Positions 1 through 9,060 of a DNA stretch of 64,000 nucleotides are shown in pieces. The notes under the pieces are model-generated. The model saw nothing but the letters and a program-made list of their open reading frames with translations, was not told the origin of the DNA and did not search any database. Both the position numbers and the translations under genes were made by a program. The stretch is from Ligilactobacillus apodemi DSM 16634 = JCM 16172 (GTDB lineage: Bacteria; Bacillota; Bacilli; Lactobacillales; Lactobacillaceae): NCBI RefSeq assembly GCF_001434405.1, contig NZ_AZFT01000053.1:310001-374000 (forward strand), given 5' to 3'. Numbering within the stretch: the first letter of the stretch is position 1; each line of letters opens with the position of its first letter.

Positions 1-1
1 A

Positions 2-277
2 GCCGAAGAAAAGATTCAGACCCCCGAAGAAGCTATGGCTTATATGCGTAAAGCAAACCAACAAGCGACAGCGGAAAAAAATAAACGCCAACAAACGTAT
101 TATGCTAAAAAAAGAACTGTTATTCAAAAAGAAACCTTACCTGATTGGGCTAAAGAAACTGAATCGGATAAAAAGGACGAGGCTAAAGAAAATGGACTCT
201 CAAAAGAAAAAAGAGCAGCTTTAAATGCTGAGATCGATGAACTTTTTGCTGAATTAGAAAAGGGTGAATCAAAATAA
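2..277 (+). CDS. dnaB: DnaB-type replication initiation / helicase-loading protein, C-terminal fragment
   Basis: The reading frame is open from the window edge, so the gene starts outside. The visible 91 residues are Lys/Glu-rich, as is typical for the tail of the Firmicutes primosomal protein DnaB, which attaches the origin to the membrane and helps DnaI load the replicative helicase. The identification rests mainly on position: dnaI starts 14 nt downstream, and dnaB-dnaI is a conserved Firmicutes pair. No catalytic motif is visible in this part. Confidence 0.75.
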   Translation, partial: AEEKIQTPEEAMAYMRKANQQATAEKNKRQQTYYAKKRTVIQKETLPDWAKETESDKKDEAKENGLSKEKRAALNAEIDELFAELEKGESK

Positions 278-291
278 GGTAGGTGAGCTAA

Positions 292-1218
292 ATGGAAGAT
301 CTAGGAAAAAATTTACAAAAGAAAATGACCGATAACAATTGGAATCAGCGTTATCAAGAGTTGATCACGGAAAGCCTAAAAGATGAAGAAGTGCGTACAT
401 TTTTAGCTGAAAATAACGATGTTTTGACTCAAGCTGACATTATGAAAAGTGCAAGTAAGCTATATGAGTTTGTAACTTTGAAAAAGCAACTTGCACAAGG
501 TAAGCAAATTTTTGCCCCAGGATACCTACCGACACTGACGGTTAGTAATCACCGCATCGAAGTTGTCTATGTTCCTACTGCCGAATTAATTGCTCAACGT
601 GAACAAAAGGCACTTGAAAGACGGGTCAAAACGATTAATTTACCGCGCAGTGTTAGAAAAGCTCAGCTTAAAGATTATGATCGTAGTGATGAACGGATGG
701 AAGCCTTAAAAGCAGCGATGGCGTTTATCGCTAGTTATACAAAAGATCCTAAGACTTTTCATAAAGGGCTTTATTTAGAAGGGAGTTTTGGTGTGGGGAA
801 AACTTATTTGCTAGCTGCGATTGCAAATGAGCTGGCTAGCAAGGGCTATGAGACAACATTAGTCCATTTCCCTTCCTTTGCCGTTGAGATCAAGGGTTCG
901 ATCGGACAAAATAAGAGTAATGAATATATTGAGCGCTTAAAAAAAGCACCGGTCTTAATGATCGATGATATTGGGGCTGATTCGTTAAGCAGTTGGTTAC
1001 GTGATGATGTATTAGGTGTGATTTTACAATATCGGATGCAAGAGGAATTACCAACCTTTTTTAGCTCAAATTTTTCGCTCGAACAACTCGAAAAACAGTA
1101 CCTGACCGTCAATAATCGGGGAGAAGCCGAACCTTTAAAAGCTAAACGGATCATGGAGCGCATCAAGTTTTTAGCGACACAATATCATGTCGTAGGCAAA
1201 AATCGGCGAAATCCATAA
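292..1218 (+). CDS. dnaI: Primosomal protein DnaI, helicase loader ATPase
   Basis: This 308-residue protein is the usual DnaI length. Residues 1 to about 95 match the DnaI N-terminal helicase-binding domain. An AAA+ ATPase domain follows, with Walker A GSFGVGKT at 164-171 and a Walker B-like LMIDDIGAD stretch near 219-227. The start ATG is preceded by a GGTGAG ribosome site. By family knowledge it loads the DnaC helicase at oriC and at restart forks together with DnaB and DnaD. It lies directly behind dnaB and ahead of the thrS T-box, the common arrangement in lactobacilli. Confidence 0.95.
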   Translation: MEDLGKNLQKKMTDNNWNQRYQELITESLKDEEVRTFLAENNDVLTQADIMKSASKLYEFVTLKKQLAQGKQIFAPGYLPTLTVSNHRIEVVYVPTAELIAQREQKALERRVKTINLPRSVRKAQLKDYDRSDERMEALKAAMAFIASYTKDPKTFHKGLYLEGSFGVGKTYLLAAIANELASKGYETTLVHFPSFAVEIKGSIGQNKSNEYIERLKKAPVLMIDDIGADSLSSWLRDDVLGVILQYRMQEELPTFFSSNFSLEQLEKQYLTVNNRGEAEPLKAKRIMERIKFLATQYHVVGKNRRNP

Positions 1219-1254
1219 CTTTGTACTAGGTACTTGAAATTTATAGTATTTCGT

Positions 1255-1500
1255 GCTTAAATAAGAATTACAATCATAAAAGACAAACGGCTGATCAATT
1301 CAGGGAAAGAGACCTTGACTGTAAGTCTCTTAACGTGACGCTTACCACTTTTATTAAGACGATTACTGCAAAGGTGATCCGGTTCGTTTCCGTTAAAGAC
1401 GAGTTGAGAAGGTCAATTGACCTTGAAATAGGGTGGAACCGCGTTTAAAAGACGTCCCTAGTGTTATTTAGTAGCACTAGGGGCGTCTTTTAGCGTCTTG
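1255..1500 (+). promoter_or_regulatory. T-box riboswitch of thrS (tRNA-Thr sensing)
   Basis: A gene-free leader of about 300 nt contains the invariant T-box core GGGTGGAACCGCG at 1431-1443. It is followed by a strong terminator hairpin at 1451-1493 ending in a T-run. The TGGA at 1434-1437 would pair with the acceptor end of a tRNA whose discriminator base is U, consistent with tRNA-Thr. An ACC codon at 1344-1346 is a possible specifier, but the stem I fold was not computed. Uncharged tRNA is expected to stabilise the antiterminator and let thrS be transcribed. Confidence 0.92.
1451..1495 (+). terminator. Regulated terminator of the thrS T-box
   Basis: The arms AGACGTCCCTAGTG and CACTAGGGGCGTCT flank a short AT-rich loop and are followed by TTT. 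The hairpin overlaps the T-box sequence and so is mutually exclusive with the antiterminator. Confidence 0.88.
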
Positions 1501-1526
1501 TTTGTCAAATTTAGGAGGAATTTTTA

Positions 1527-3479
1527 ATGTCAGAAATCAATGTGAAGTTTCCAGATGGCGCTGTTAAGCAATTTGAAGCTGGCGTAACAACAGAAGATAT
1601 CGCTAAATCAATTAGCATCAGTTTAGCTAAAAAATCTGTTGCTGGTAAATTTAACGGTAAGTTAGTTGATTATACCGAACCTTTAACCGTTGATGGTGAA
1701 ATTGAAATCATCACGAAAGACTCGGTCGAAGGAATGAACGTTCTTTGGCAAACAGCCGCTAACGTTTTAGCAAGTGCTTTACACAGCCTTTATCCTGAGA
1801 TGAAGTTTGGTCAAGGTGAAGCTTTGGAACACGGTTTCTTCTTTGATACAGATAATGTTTCTGGTCAAGTGGCTGAAGCTGATTTTGAAAAGATCGAAAA
1901 GAAGATGAACGAGATCATCAAACAAAACTTGCCGATCGAACGCGTTGAATATACTGAAGAAGAAGCTTTGAAATTAGTTGCCGGTGATGAATATCAAACT
2001 GAATTAGTTAAAGAAATCGCTGCTGATAACGATGGCAAAGTTGTAGCGCATACTTTAGATGGATTTGTTGACCTTTCAGCTGGCCCACAATTAGCATCTG
2101 CTGGTGCGATCAAAGTTTACCAACTTCTTTCAGTTGCGGGTGCTTATTGGAAAGGTGCTTCAAGTAACCCAATGTTGCAACGGATCTACGGGACAGCCTT
2201 TTATAAGCAAAAAGATCTTGATGCTGAATTACAACGGCGTAAAGAAGCACATGAACGTGACCACCGTGTGATCGGTAATAACTTAGATCTTTTCTTTGTT
2301 GATCCTAAAGTTGGTGCTGGTTTACCATACTGGATGCCAAATGGGGCAACGATTCGTCGAACGATCGAACGTTATATCATCGATAAAGAAGTTGCACGTG
2401 GCTACGAACATGTTTATACACCGATCCTAGCTAACGTAGATCTTTACAAGCAATCTGGTCACTGGGATCATTACCGTGAAGACATGTTCCCACCAATGGA
2501 CATGGGCGATGGCGAATTGCTTGAATTACGTCCAATGAACTGCCCATCTCATATTCAAGTGTATAACCACCATATTCGTTCATACCGTGATCTTCCATTA
2601 CGAATCGCAGAACTTGGAATGATGCACCGCTATGAAAAATCAGGTGCCTTGACAGGTCTTTCTCGTGTACGTGAAATGACTTTAAATGATGGTCATACTT
2701 TCGTAACGCCTGATCAAATCGAAGAAGAATTCAAACGTACGCTGCAATTGATGGTTGATGTTTACCACGACTTTGACATCAAAGATTATCGTTTCCGTTT
2801 GAGTTACCGTGATCCAGAAAATACTCACAAATATTACGATGATGATGAAATGTGGGAAAAATCCCAACGTATGTTGAAAGCTGCCATGGATGATCTTGGC
2901 TTAGAATACTTTGAAGCAGAAGGTGAAGCTGCTTTCTATGGTCCTAAGTTAGACGTTCAAACAAAGACTGCACTTGGTGGCGAAGAAACACTTTCAACGA
3001 TCCAATTGGACTTTTTATTGCCTGAACGCTTTGATCTTAAATACACAGGGGCTGATGGTGAAGAACACCGTCCAGTTATGATTCACCGTGGGATCGTTTC
3101 AACCATGGAACGCTTTACAGCTTACTTAACAGAAATGTATAAAGGTGCGTTCCCAACTTGGTTAGCACCAAAACAAGTTGAAATCATCCCTGTTAAAAAC
3201 GAATTGCACTTAGATTATGCGCGTCAATTGAGTTCTAAGTTGGGGGCACATCAAATCCGTGTAAGCATTGATGATCGCAATGAAAAGATGGGTTACAAGA
3301 TTCGTCAAGCCCAAGTGATGAAGACACCTTATACTTTAGTTGTTGGTGATCAAGAAGTTGCCGATGGGACAGTAACTGTACGTAAATATGGTAGTGAAAA
3401 AACTGAAACAATGACTCAAGATGAATTTAGAAATCTTATCTTACATGACATTGAAACATACAGTCGAAAAGAAGATTAA
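1527..3479 (+). CDS. thrS: Threonyl-tRNA synthetase
   Basis: This 650-residue class II aminoacyl-tRNA synthetase charges tRNA-Thr. An N-terminal TGS domain covers about residues 1-61. The editing domain carries the [10 protein letters not shown]-type stretch near 185. The class II catalytic core includes [11 protein letters not shown] (motif 2 region), and an anticodon-binding domain ends the protein. A strong AGGAGG site precedes the ATG. Transcription is controlled by the upstream T-box. In many relatives infC follows directly, but here infC lies 37.7 kb away. Confidence 0.98.
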   Translation: MSEINVKFPDGAVKQFEAGVTTEDIAKSISISLAKKSVAGKFNGKLVDYTEPLTVDGEIEIITKDSVEGMNVLWQTAANVLASALHSLYPEMKFGQGEALEHGFFFDTDNVSGQVAEADFEKIEKKMNEIIKQNLPIERVEYTEEEALKLVAGDEYQTELVKEIAADNDGKVVAHTLDGFVDLSAGPQLASAGAIKVYQLLSVAGAYWKGASSNPMLQRIYGTAFYKQKDLDAELQRRKEAHERDHRVIGNNLDLFFVDPKVGAGLPYWMPNGATIRRTIERYIIDKEVARGYEHVYTPILANVDLYKQSGHWDHYREDMFPPMDMGDGELLELRPMNCPSHIQVYNHHIRSYRDLPLRIAELGMMHRYEKSGALTGLSRVREMTLNDGHTFVTPDQIEEEFKRTLQLMVDVYHDFDIKDYRFRLSYRDPENTHKYYDDDEMWEKSQRMLKAAMDDLGLEYFEAEGEAAFYGPKLDVQTKTALGGEETLSTIQLDFLLPERFDLKYTGADGEEHRPVMIHRGIVSTMERFTAYLTEMYKGAFPTWLAPKQVEIIPVKNELHLDYARQLSSKLGAHQIRVSIDDRNEKMGYKIRQAQVMKTPYTLVVGDQEVADGTVTVRKYGSEKTETMTQDEFRNLILHDIETYSRKED

Positions 3480-3512
3480 TAGACCGTCATTTAAATCTTA
3501 TATAGGTGATTA

Positions 3513-3558
3513 AAAAAGACGAATGAATCGTGAATATTAGCGATTCATTCGTCTTTTA
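3513..3558. terminator. Bidirectional terminator between thrS and the convergent secreted-protein gene
   Basis: The perfect arms AAAGACGAATGAATCG and CGATTCATTCGTCTTT sit between A-rich and T-rich flanks, so the hairpin can terminate both converging genes. Confidence 0.85.
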
Positions 3559-3572
3559 CTTTAACGATATTT

Positions 3573-4298
3573 TTAGTCGTCCGTATCGGATTCACTTTTC
3601 CATTCAAATTTTGTCAATGAATTTCCTTTGTTGCTACCGATCTCTTTATTATTGTAGTAGAATTCAAGGTCGAATTTGCTTGAATTATAGCGATGAAGAA
3701 ATGATTTACTGATTTTAGCTAGCTTTTTAGCAATGTCATTTTTCTCTGTGCTTGACGTTTCAGCAAAGCCGTTTTGTGTTTGGATCTTGACTTCATCATC
3801 ACCGTCAAATGTGATCTTTTTGATCATAGTTGACCAAGAAAATTCTGTTTGCCCAGCTTTAGCGTATTCATGAACTTTCTTTAGGTATGTAGCAAATGCT
3901 TTATTGACGGCTGATTTCTTAGTTTCTTTGGTAGTCGACTTTTTAACACTGTTGTTAGTGCTGATCAAGGAACTATCAGTGATGTTTTCCAGTGAATCTT
4001 TGCTAAAGTAAAGCGAGACTACTTGCCCATCACTAGTGCTAAAGGTCCATAGTGAATCTTCATAGTTATCAATAGTGGGTTGTCCAATAATATCAACTAC
4101 TTGACGTTTGCTCATCCCAAGTTTAACTTTTTTAAATTTTTTACTTGATACAGTTTTAACTTCTGGTACAGATGAACTAGAACTTTGCGTATCCGCTTTA
4201 ACGATTGTTTGTGAGAAATTAGCTTGATAAGTGATAGTAGCTACAGTTCCAAGGCTAAAGCAAGTTAGTCCTAACATCAAAGTACGCTTGAAATTCAT
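3573..4298 (-). CDS. Secreted protein with BamE/SmpA-like (DUF3862-type) domain
   Basis: This 241-residue protein has an N-terminal signal peptide (basic MNFKR, then a hydrophobic stretch) with a probable cleavage near residue 35. A Ser-rich linker follows, then a segment around KLGMSKRQVVDIIGQPT that resembles the SmpA/OmlA/BamE fold found in many small secreted Gram-positive proteins of the DUF3862 type. The C-terminal half is lysine-rich and was not recognised. A GGAG site precedes the ATG. There is no lipobox cysteine, so release into the medium or wall is expected. The function is unknown. It is monocistronic and transcribed towards thrS. Confidence 0.75.
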   Translation of the reverse strand: MNFKRTLMLGLTCFSLGTVATITYQANFSQTIVKADTQSSSSSVPEVKTVSSKKFKKVKLGMSKRQVVDIIGQPTIDNYEDSLWTFSTSDGQVVSLYFSKDSLENITDSSLISTNNSVKKSTTKETKKSAVNKAFATYLKKVHEYAKAGQTEFSWSTMIKKITFDGDDEVKIQTQNGFAETSSTEKNDIAKKLAKISKSFLHRYNSSKFDLEFYYNNKEIGSNKGNSLTKFEWKSESDTDD

Positions 4299-4393
4299 AT
4301 TATCAACTCCTTCAGAAAATATCTTAATTCGTTAAGGTAAAATATGCAAATATTTAGAATTTTGGAGATGATTAATAAAAATTGAAAAAAGTG

Positions 4394-4422
4394 TTGACAT
4401 TATTATAACTTGCTTTTATGAT
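4394..4422 (+). promoter_or_regulatory. Sigma-70 type promoter of the met T-box operon
   Basis: A TTGACA -35 box (4394-4399), a 17-nt spacer and a TATGAT -10 box (4417-4422) lie just upstream of the T-box leader. Confidence 0.8.
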
Positions 4423-4434
4423 TATAATCAACAT

Positions 4435-4720
4435 AACACAAACGAGCGAAGATAAGATGAGTAACTTAACTTGCGCCAATTACAGAGAGTCTATAAATTG
4501 CTGAGAATAGATACGGTGTAATTAAGCGAAGATGGTCTTGGAGCAAGATGTCTTGGTGAGCAAATGCTAGCCAAGAATGGGTTGAGCCCATTATAGCTCA
4601 CGGGTCTACTGCATTTCCGCGGTGTACCTGTAGAGGTCGGCATTGTGAGATGTCCGATAAATTTGGGTGGTAACACGTGATAACGTCCCTGTAGCAGTCT
4701 AGCTACGGGGCGTTTTTTTG
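4435..4720 (+). promoter_or_regulatory. T-box riboswitch upstream of metNIQ (probably tRNA-Met)
   Basis: The leader has the stem I element AGAGAGTC (4484-4491), the T-box core GGGTGGTAACACG from 4665 and a terminator at 4682-4719. The TGGT at 4668-4671 would pair with a tRNA ending ACCA. An ATG at 4532-4534 in the context GCGAAGATGG is the likely specifier codon. Together with the downstream metNIQ genes this points to sensing of uncharged tRNA-Met. The fold was inspected by eye, not computed. Confidence 0.9.
4682..4719 (+). terminator. Regulated terminator of the met T-box
   Basis: The arms ACGTCCCTGTAGC and GCTACGGGGCGT are followed by seven T residues, forming the classical T-box attenuator hairpin. 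Confidence 0.88.
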
Positions 4721-4744
4721 TGCTGATGGGAAAGGAGTATGCAA

Positions 4745-5776
4745 ATGATTGAATTAAAAAACATATCAGTCACTTTTAATGAAAATGAGAAAGATGAGGT
4801 TGATGCAGTAAAAAATGTTAATTTAACGATCGAGGATGGAACGATTTTTGGTATAGTTGGGTACTCAGGCGCAGGAAAAAGTACTTTGGTGCGAGTCATC
4901 AATTTGCTACAACGACCGACTAAAGGAACGATTTTAGTTGATGGTTGTGATTTAACAAAATTAGCAGAAAAGCAGTTGCGGCAAAAAAGAAAAGATATTG
5001 GGATGATCTTTCAGCATTTTAATTTGTTAGAAGCACGGACGATCGGTGAAAACGTAGCATTTCCGCTTAAATATCAAGGAATTACTAAAGAAAAGCAACA
5101 AGCTAAAGTAAAAGAGCTACTTAAATTAGTTGGCCTGACAGACAAGATCAATGTTTATCCAAGTCAGCTTTCCGGTGGTCAAAAGCAACGGGTTGCCATT
5201 GCTCGAGCGTTGGCCTCTGATCCTAAGATTTTGCTTTGCGATGAAGCGACCAGCGCACTAGATCCAAAGACAACGGGACAAATTTTAAAACTACTTCAAA
5301 AATTAAATCGTAAGTTAAATTTAACGATCATTTTGATCACGCATGAAATGCAAGTTGTAAAAGAAATTTGTCAAAAAACAGCGGTAATGTTAAATGGACA
5401 GATCGTTGAAAAAGGAGAGGTGTTACAAGTTTTTAATGAACCCAAAACTGAATTGACCAAAAAATTTATTGCAACAGCTTTTCGCCAAGAAGATATTTTA
5501 CATAAAGTTATTGAAAATAGTTCTTTGAGTCCAGATGAAACATTGGTCGAATTGTCTTATACCGGAAAAGTAACGAATGAACCGCTCTTAGCAGATTTAT
5601 ATCAACGTTTTGAGATCAAAGCCAATATCTTATATGGAAATATTGAATATTTGCAACAAGTTCCAGTCGGAAAACTGATCGTCAGTTTAGTTGGTTCAAA
5701 AAAGAAAATAAGCGAAAGTTTAGCGTATTTAAATAGTAAAGGCGTTAAGGTCAAACTACTTAATACGAGTGACTAA
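4745..5776 (+). CDS. metN: Methionine ABC transporter ATP-binding protein MetN
   Basis: This 343-residue ABC ATPase has Walker A GYSGAGKST, signature LSGGQKQR, Walker B ILLCDEATSALD and an H-loop ending ITHEM. A C-terminal NIL-type regulatory domain from about residue 265 is typical of MetN. The ATG at 4745 is preferred over the in-frame ATG at 4739 because GGAG at 4734-4737 gives it a 7-nt spacing. It energises import of methionine through MetI with the binding protein MetQ. It is the first gene of the T-box operon. Confidence 0.96.
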   Translation: MIELKNISVTFNENEKDEVDAVKNVNLTIEDGTIFGIVGYSGAGKSTLVRVINLLQRPTKGTILVDGCDLTKLAEKQLRQKRKDIGMIFQHFNLLEARTIGENVAFPLKYQGITKEKQQAKVKELLKLVGLTDKINVYPSQLSGGQKQRVAIARALASDPKILLCDEATSALDPKTTGQILKLLQKLNRKLNLTIILITHEMQVVKEICQKTAVMLNGQIVEKGEVLQVFNEPKTELTKKFIATAFRQEDILHKVIENSSLSPDETLVELSYTGKVTNEPLLADLYQRFEIKANILYGNIEYLQQVPVGKLIVSLVGSKKKISESLAYLNSKGVKVKLLNTSD

Positions 5777-5791
5777 AGAGGAGGGCATTAT

Positions 5792-6475
5792 ATGCAAGCT
5801 TTGTTAGAAAAATATTTACCAAATGTTGTCAGTGATCCACAAATATTCGTTGATGCGACTATTCAGACAATCTATATGACTTTTTGGGCCGCAATTTTTG
5901 GTGGAGGCTTAGGTCTAATATTAGGGGTGATCTTAGTAGTAACTCGTCCGGGTGGCTTGTATGAGAATAAAACTCTTTTTTGGATCTTAGATAAATTTGT
6001 GAACTTGATTCGGTCGATCCCATTTATCATTTTACTTGCGCTCTTAGCAGTTATAACTCAATTTATTGTGGGAACAACGATCGGTGCTAAAGCTGCTTTA
6101 GTACCACTAGTTGCTACCGTAATTCCTTTTTTTGCACGCCAAGTCGAAACTGCACTATTAGAAGTTGATCCGGGCTTGATCGAAGCAGCTCAGGCAATGG
6201 GGCTTAGTCGTTTGGGAATCATTTGTCGCGTTTATCTACGAGAAGGCTTGGTCGGGATAGTCAGAGTTTCGGCGCTAACAATGATCAGTTTGATCGGCTT
6301 AACTGCGATGGCAGGTGCTGTTGGTGCCGGTGGCTTAGGTGATTTGGCAATTTCACAAGGCTATAATCGCTTCGAAAATGATGTAACATTTGTAGCTACT
6401 CTGTTGATCTTGATCTTAGTATTTTTAAGTCAATTTATCAGTAATTTAATTATTAAGAAAATTTCTCATCAATAA
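5792..6475 (+). CDS. metI: Methionine ABC transporter permease MetI
   Basis: This 227-residue membrane protein has about five transmembrane segments and the binding-protein-dependent permease EAA loop (EAAQAMGLSRLGIICRVYLRE, roughly residues 130-150), which contacts MetN. It starts 15 nt after metN behind GAGGAGG. Length and neighbours are as expected for MetI. Confidence 0.96.
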   Translation: MQALLEKYLPNVVSDPQIFVDATIQTIYMTFWAAIFGGGLGLILGVILVVTRPGGLYENKTLFWILDKFVNLIRSIPFIILLALLAVITQFIVGTTIGAKAALVPLVATVIPFFARQVETALLEVDPGLIEAAQAMGLSRLGIICRVYLREGLVGIVRVSALTMISLIGLTAMAGAVGAGGLGDLAISQGYNRFENDVTFVATLLILILVFLSQFISNLIIKKISHQ

Positions 6476-6491
6476 ATAGGGGGTAAAAATC

Positions 6492-7319
6492 ATGAAGAAA
6501 TTATTTAAATATATTTTAGTTGTAGGGGCATTTTTAGCATTTTGGTTAACTTCAGTTCAACAAATAAATGCGGCTGAAAAAACGGTCAAATTAGGTGTGG
6601 TCGGATCGGATACAGATGTTTGGGATAGCGTTAAAAAACGCTTGAAAAAAGAAGGAATCAACCTCGAATATGTAAAGTTTTCCGATTATAATCAGCCAAA
6701 CAAAGCTTTAGCCGCGGGCGATATTGATTTGAATTCATTTCAAACGCAGATATTTTTAGATAACTACAATAAAGAACATAAAACAACTTTGACTAGCATT
6801 GGTAATACCGTGATCGCACCATTAGGGGTCTATTCTAAAAAAGTGACTAGTGTCAAAAAATTAAAGGATAAAGCTGTTATCGCGATCCCAAATGATACAA
6901 CAAATGGTGGACGAGCTCTAAAATTGCTCGCAACTGCAGGTTTGATCAAGTTGAAAAAAGGTAGTGGGGACACGCCTACTGTGAAAGATATTACTGAAAA
7001 TAAAAAGCATTTAGTCATTAAGGCGCTAGATGCTTCACAGACTGCTCGTTCACTCCAATCGGTCGACGCTGCTGTGATCAATAATGGGGTAGCGGTCGAT
7101 GCGGGCTTAACCCCTAAAAAGGATGCAATCTATCTAGAACCATTAAACAAGGATTCTAAACCATATGTAAATGTGATTGCCGCACGCAAGAGTGATGTTA
7201 ATAATAAAACATATCAAAAAATTGTTAAAGCCTATCAAACTGAAGCAACTAAAAAAGTGATCGAAAAGACTTCTAAAGGTGGTAGTGTCGCAGCTTGGGA
7301 GACATTTGGTAAAAAGTAA
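6492..7319 (+). CDS. metQ: Methionine-binding protein MetQ (NlpA family), lacking a lipobox
   Basis: This 275-residue protein matches the NlpA/MetQ family: KLGVVGSDTDVWDSV at the mature N-terminus, NSFQTQIFLDNY and the C-terminal VAAWETF-like end. The N-terminal signal segment reaches AAEKTVK without any cysteine, and family members are normally lipoproteins with an L-x-x-C lipobox. As read, it would be secreted, or held by an uncleaved signal anchor. It follows metI by 16 nt with a GGGGG ribosome site and closes the importer set. Confidence 0.93.
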   Translation: MKKLFKYILVVGAFLAFWLTSVQQINAAEKTVKLGVVGSDTDVWDSVKKRLKKEGINLEYVKFSDYNQPNKALAAGDIDLNSFQTQIFLDNYNKEHKTTLTSIGNTVIAPLGVYSKKVTSVKKLKDKAVIAIPNDTTNGGRALKLLATAGLIKLKKGSGDTPTVKDITENKKHLVIKALDASQTARSLQSVDAAVINNGVAVDAGLTPKKDAIYLEPLNKDSKPYVNVIAARKSDVNNKTYQKIVKAYQTEATKKVIEKTSKGGSVAAWETFGKK

Positions 7320-7331
7320 TGAGGTGAGCAA

Positions 7332-8657
7332 ATGAGTATTGAAGAGTATGTAAATGAAAATTTAGCTGATTATTATGATCTTTTACGGTTAAAAACGATT
7401 GCCGCCCAAGATATTGGAATCGTTCAAACAAGTGAGTGGTTAGTAAAAAAATTCCAACAATTAGGTGCAACAAGAGTTGAAAAATGGGATGAATTAGGTG
7501 GTAATCCAATTGTTTTCGCCGAATTTGCTGCCAATAAAGCCCAAACGGTCCTATTTTATAATCACTATGATACCCAACCGGCTGAACCGTTAGAGCGGTG
7601 GACTAGCGATCCGTTTGAACCCGTTATTCGGGATGGAAAAATTTTTGCTCGTGGCATATCGGATGATAAAGGTGAATTGATCGCACGCTTGTTATTGCTT
7701 CAGTATCTCCAGGAAAAAGGGGAACTACCAGTTAATGTTAAGTTTTTTGTTGAAGGTGAAGAAGAAATCGGGAGTGCCCATATTAATGAATATATTGCAG
7801 CTCACCGAGAGAAACTTAACGCTGATGTTTGTATCTGGGAAGGTGGTGGCAAAAATGAAGTCGAAAAATTCCAGATTACAGGTGGATTACGCGGAATAGT
7901 TGCATTTGAAGTGACTGTAGAAACAGCCGATTACGACCTACACTCTTCTTTAGCAAGTTATGCTGAAAGTGCGCCATGGCGGTTAGTTCAAGGCTTAGCT
8001 AGCTTACGTGATGTCAATGGCAATATTTTAATAGCAGATTTTTATAAAGATGCTGATCAATTGACTGAAAATGAAGAAAAAATTTTGCAAACCAACACAT
8101 TTGATCAAGCGGAAGTTCAAAAAACAACCGGCTTAAAGCGCCCATTTTTGACCGCTGACCCTAAACGAGCATTAGTTAATGGGGCAACTTTAACGATTAA
8201 TGGTATTACAACCGGGTACCAAGAAACGGGGGTAAAAACAGTGTTACCTCGTTTTGCTTCGGCTAAGCTTGATTGTCGGTTAACGCCTAATCAAGATCCT
8301 AAAAGAATTGCTAAGGTCATTCAAGCACAACTCGAAAAAAATGGTTTTGCAGATTTAAAAGTGCGCTATATTGTGGGGCAAAAGGGCTTTCGCACAGACT
8401 TAAACTCAAGTTATGCCCAAAAAGCATTCGCCGTGGCTCAAAAAATCTATGGTGCAGATCAAGTATGTTATTTGCCAAATGCCTCAGGTGCTGGTCCTGC
8501 ATATGCGTTTGGGGATGGTTTAAACTTACCAGTTTTAAGTGTGGGTGTTGGGTATGCTAAGAGTAACGATCATGGGGCGGATGAAAATATCAGACTTAGT
8601 GATTTCTTGCAAGCAACAAACTACTTGAATGAATTATTACATGAATTTGGGTGTTAA
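7332..8657 (+). CDS. M20 family metallopeptidase, in the met T-box operon
   Basis: This 441-residue M20/M25/M40 (ArgE/DapE/PepV-like) amidohydrolase carries metal-site motifs HYDTQPAEPLERW (His, Asp), SDDKGE (bridging Asp) and EGEEEIGS (catalytic Glu pair). A lid/dimerisation domain lies in the middle. It starts 12 nt after metQ with a GAGGTGAG site and no terminator between, so it should be co-transcribed from the Met T-box. A role in cleaving an imported peptide or N-acyl amino acid to release methionine is an inference from context. The exact substrate cannot be read. Confidence 0.88.
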   Translation: MSIEEYVNENLADYYDLLRLKTIAAQDIGIVQTSEWLVKKFQQLGATRVEKWDELGGNPIVFAEFAANKAQTVLFYNHYDTQPAEPLERWTSDPFEPVIRDGKIFARGISDDKGELIARLLLLQYLQEKGELPVNVKFFVEGEEEIGSAHINEYIAAHREKLNADVCIWEGGGKNEVEKFQITGGLRGIVAFEVTVETADYDLHSSLASYAESAPWRLVQGLASLRDVNGNILIADFYKDADQLTENEEKILQTNTFDQAEVQKTTGLKRPFLTADPKRALVNGATLTINGITTGYQETGVKTVLPRFASAKLDCRLTPNQDPKRIAKVIQAQLEKNGFADLKVRYIVGQKGFRTDLNSSYAQKAFAVAQKIYGADQVCYLPNASGAGPAYAFGDGLNLPVLSVGVGYAKSNDHGADENIRLSDFLQATNYLNELLHEFGC

Positions 8658-8720
8658 GTGTATTTTATTGCAACATCTTTCACCTAGCATTAAGATAGTG
8701 ATGATAAGAGGTGAAGTTTG

Positions 8721-8855
8721 ATGGATAAAAAAATAGATCTTAATGACTATGAACCAGATACATTAGTTCTTGATTATTTAAAGACTTATGAACCTGAGCG
8801 TTATGATGAATTCGTCAAAAAAGCAAAGCAAAAAGCTGAAGAAAATAGAAAATAA
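8721..8855 (+). CDS. Small conserved-looking hypothetical protein (44 aa)
   Basis: The short gene has an ideal AGAGGTG site 8 nt before its ATG and is closed by TAA just ahead of a terminator. The 44-residue product is charged, with an acidic Asp/Tyr-rich first half (DLNDYEPDTLVLDYL) and a Lys/Glu helix at the end. Its function was not recognised. It sits between the two M20 genes on the same strand. Confidence 0.6.
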   Translation: MDKKIDLNDYEPDTLVLDYLKTYEPERYDEFVKKAKQKAEENRK

Positions 8856-8867
8856 ATCAAATATTTT

Positions 8868-8899
8868 AGTAGCACCGAAATTAGTGGTGCTACTTTTTG
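8868..8899 (+). terminator. Rho-independent terminator after the 44-aa gene
   Basis: The arms AGTAGCACC and GGTGCTACT with a 7-8 nt loop are followed by TTTTTG. Confidence 0.85.
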
Positions 8900-8914
8900 T
8901 TTAGCAAAAGTGAA

Positions 8915-8966
8915 ATGTGTAGTTTTTTTGAGAAAACTACACGAAGGTCACAGAAAAACTACACAT
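8915..8966. promoter_or_regulatory. Triple GTGTAGTTTT motif, alternative hairpins or repressor operator
   Basis: One copy of GTGTAGTTTT lies on the plus strand (8917-8926) and two on the minus strand (8933-8942 and 8955-8964), the latter two 22 bp apart. The first copy can pair with either of the others: ATGTGTAGTTTTT is a perfect 13-bp match to the distal one. It lies upstream of the second M20 gene. There is no T-run after it, so it is not a plain terminator. Confidence 0.5.
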
Positions 8967-9060
8967 CTTTGGGGAAAATCTTGCTAACTGATAAATTGAC
9001 AACTACTTTAATATTAAATATACTTTAGAAAAAAATTAATATATTTTGAGAGGTAATTTG

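Noticed and set aside
3530-3712. Plus-strand open frame of 60 codons after thrS
   Set aside because: It starts inside the bidirectional terminator and is antisense to the secreted-protein gene, which has a signal peptide and ribosome site.
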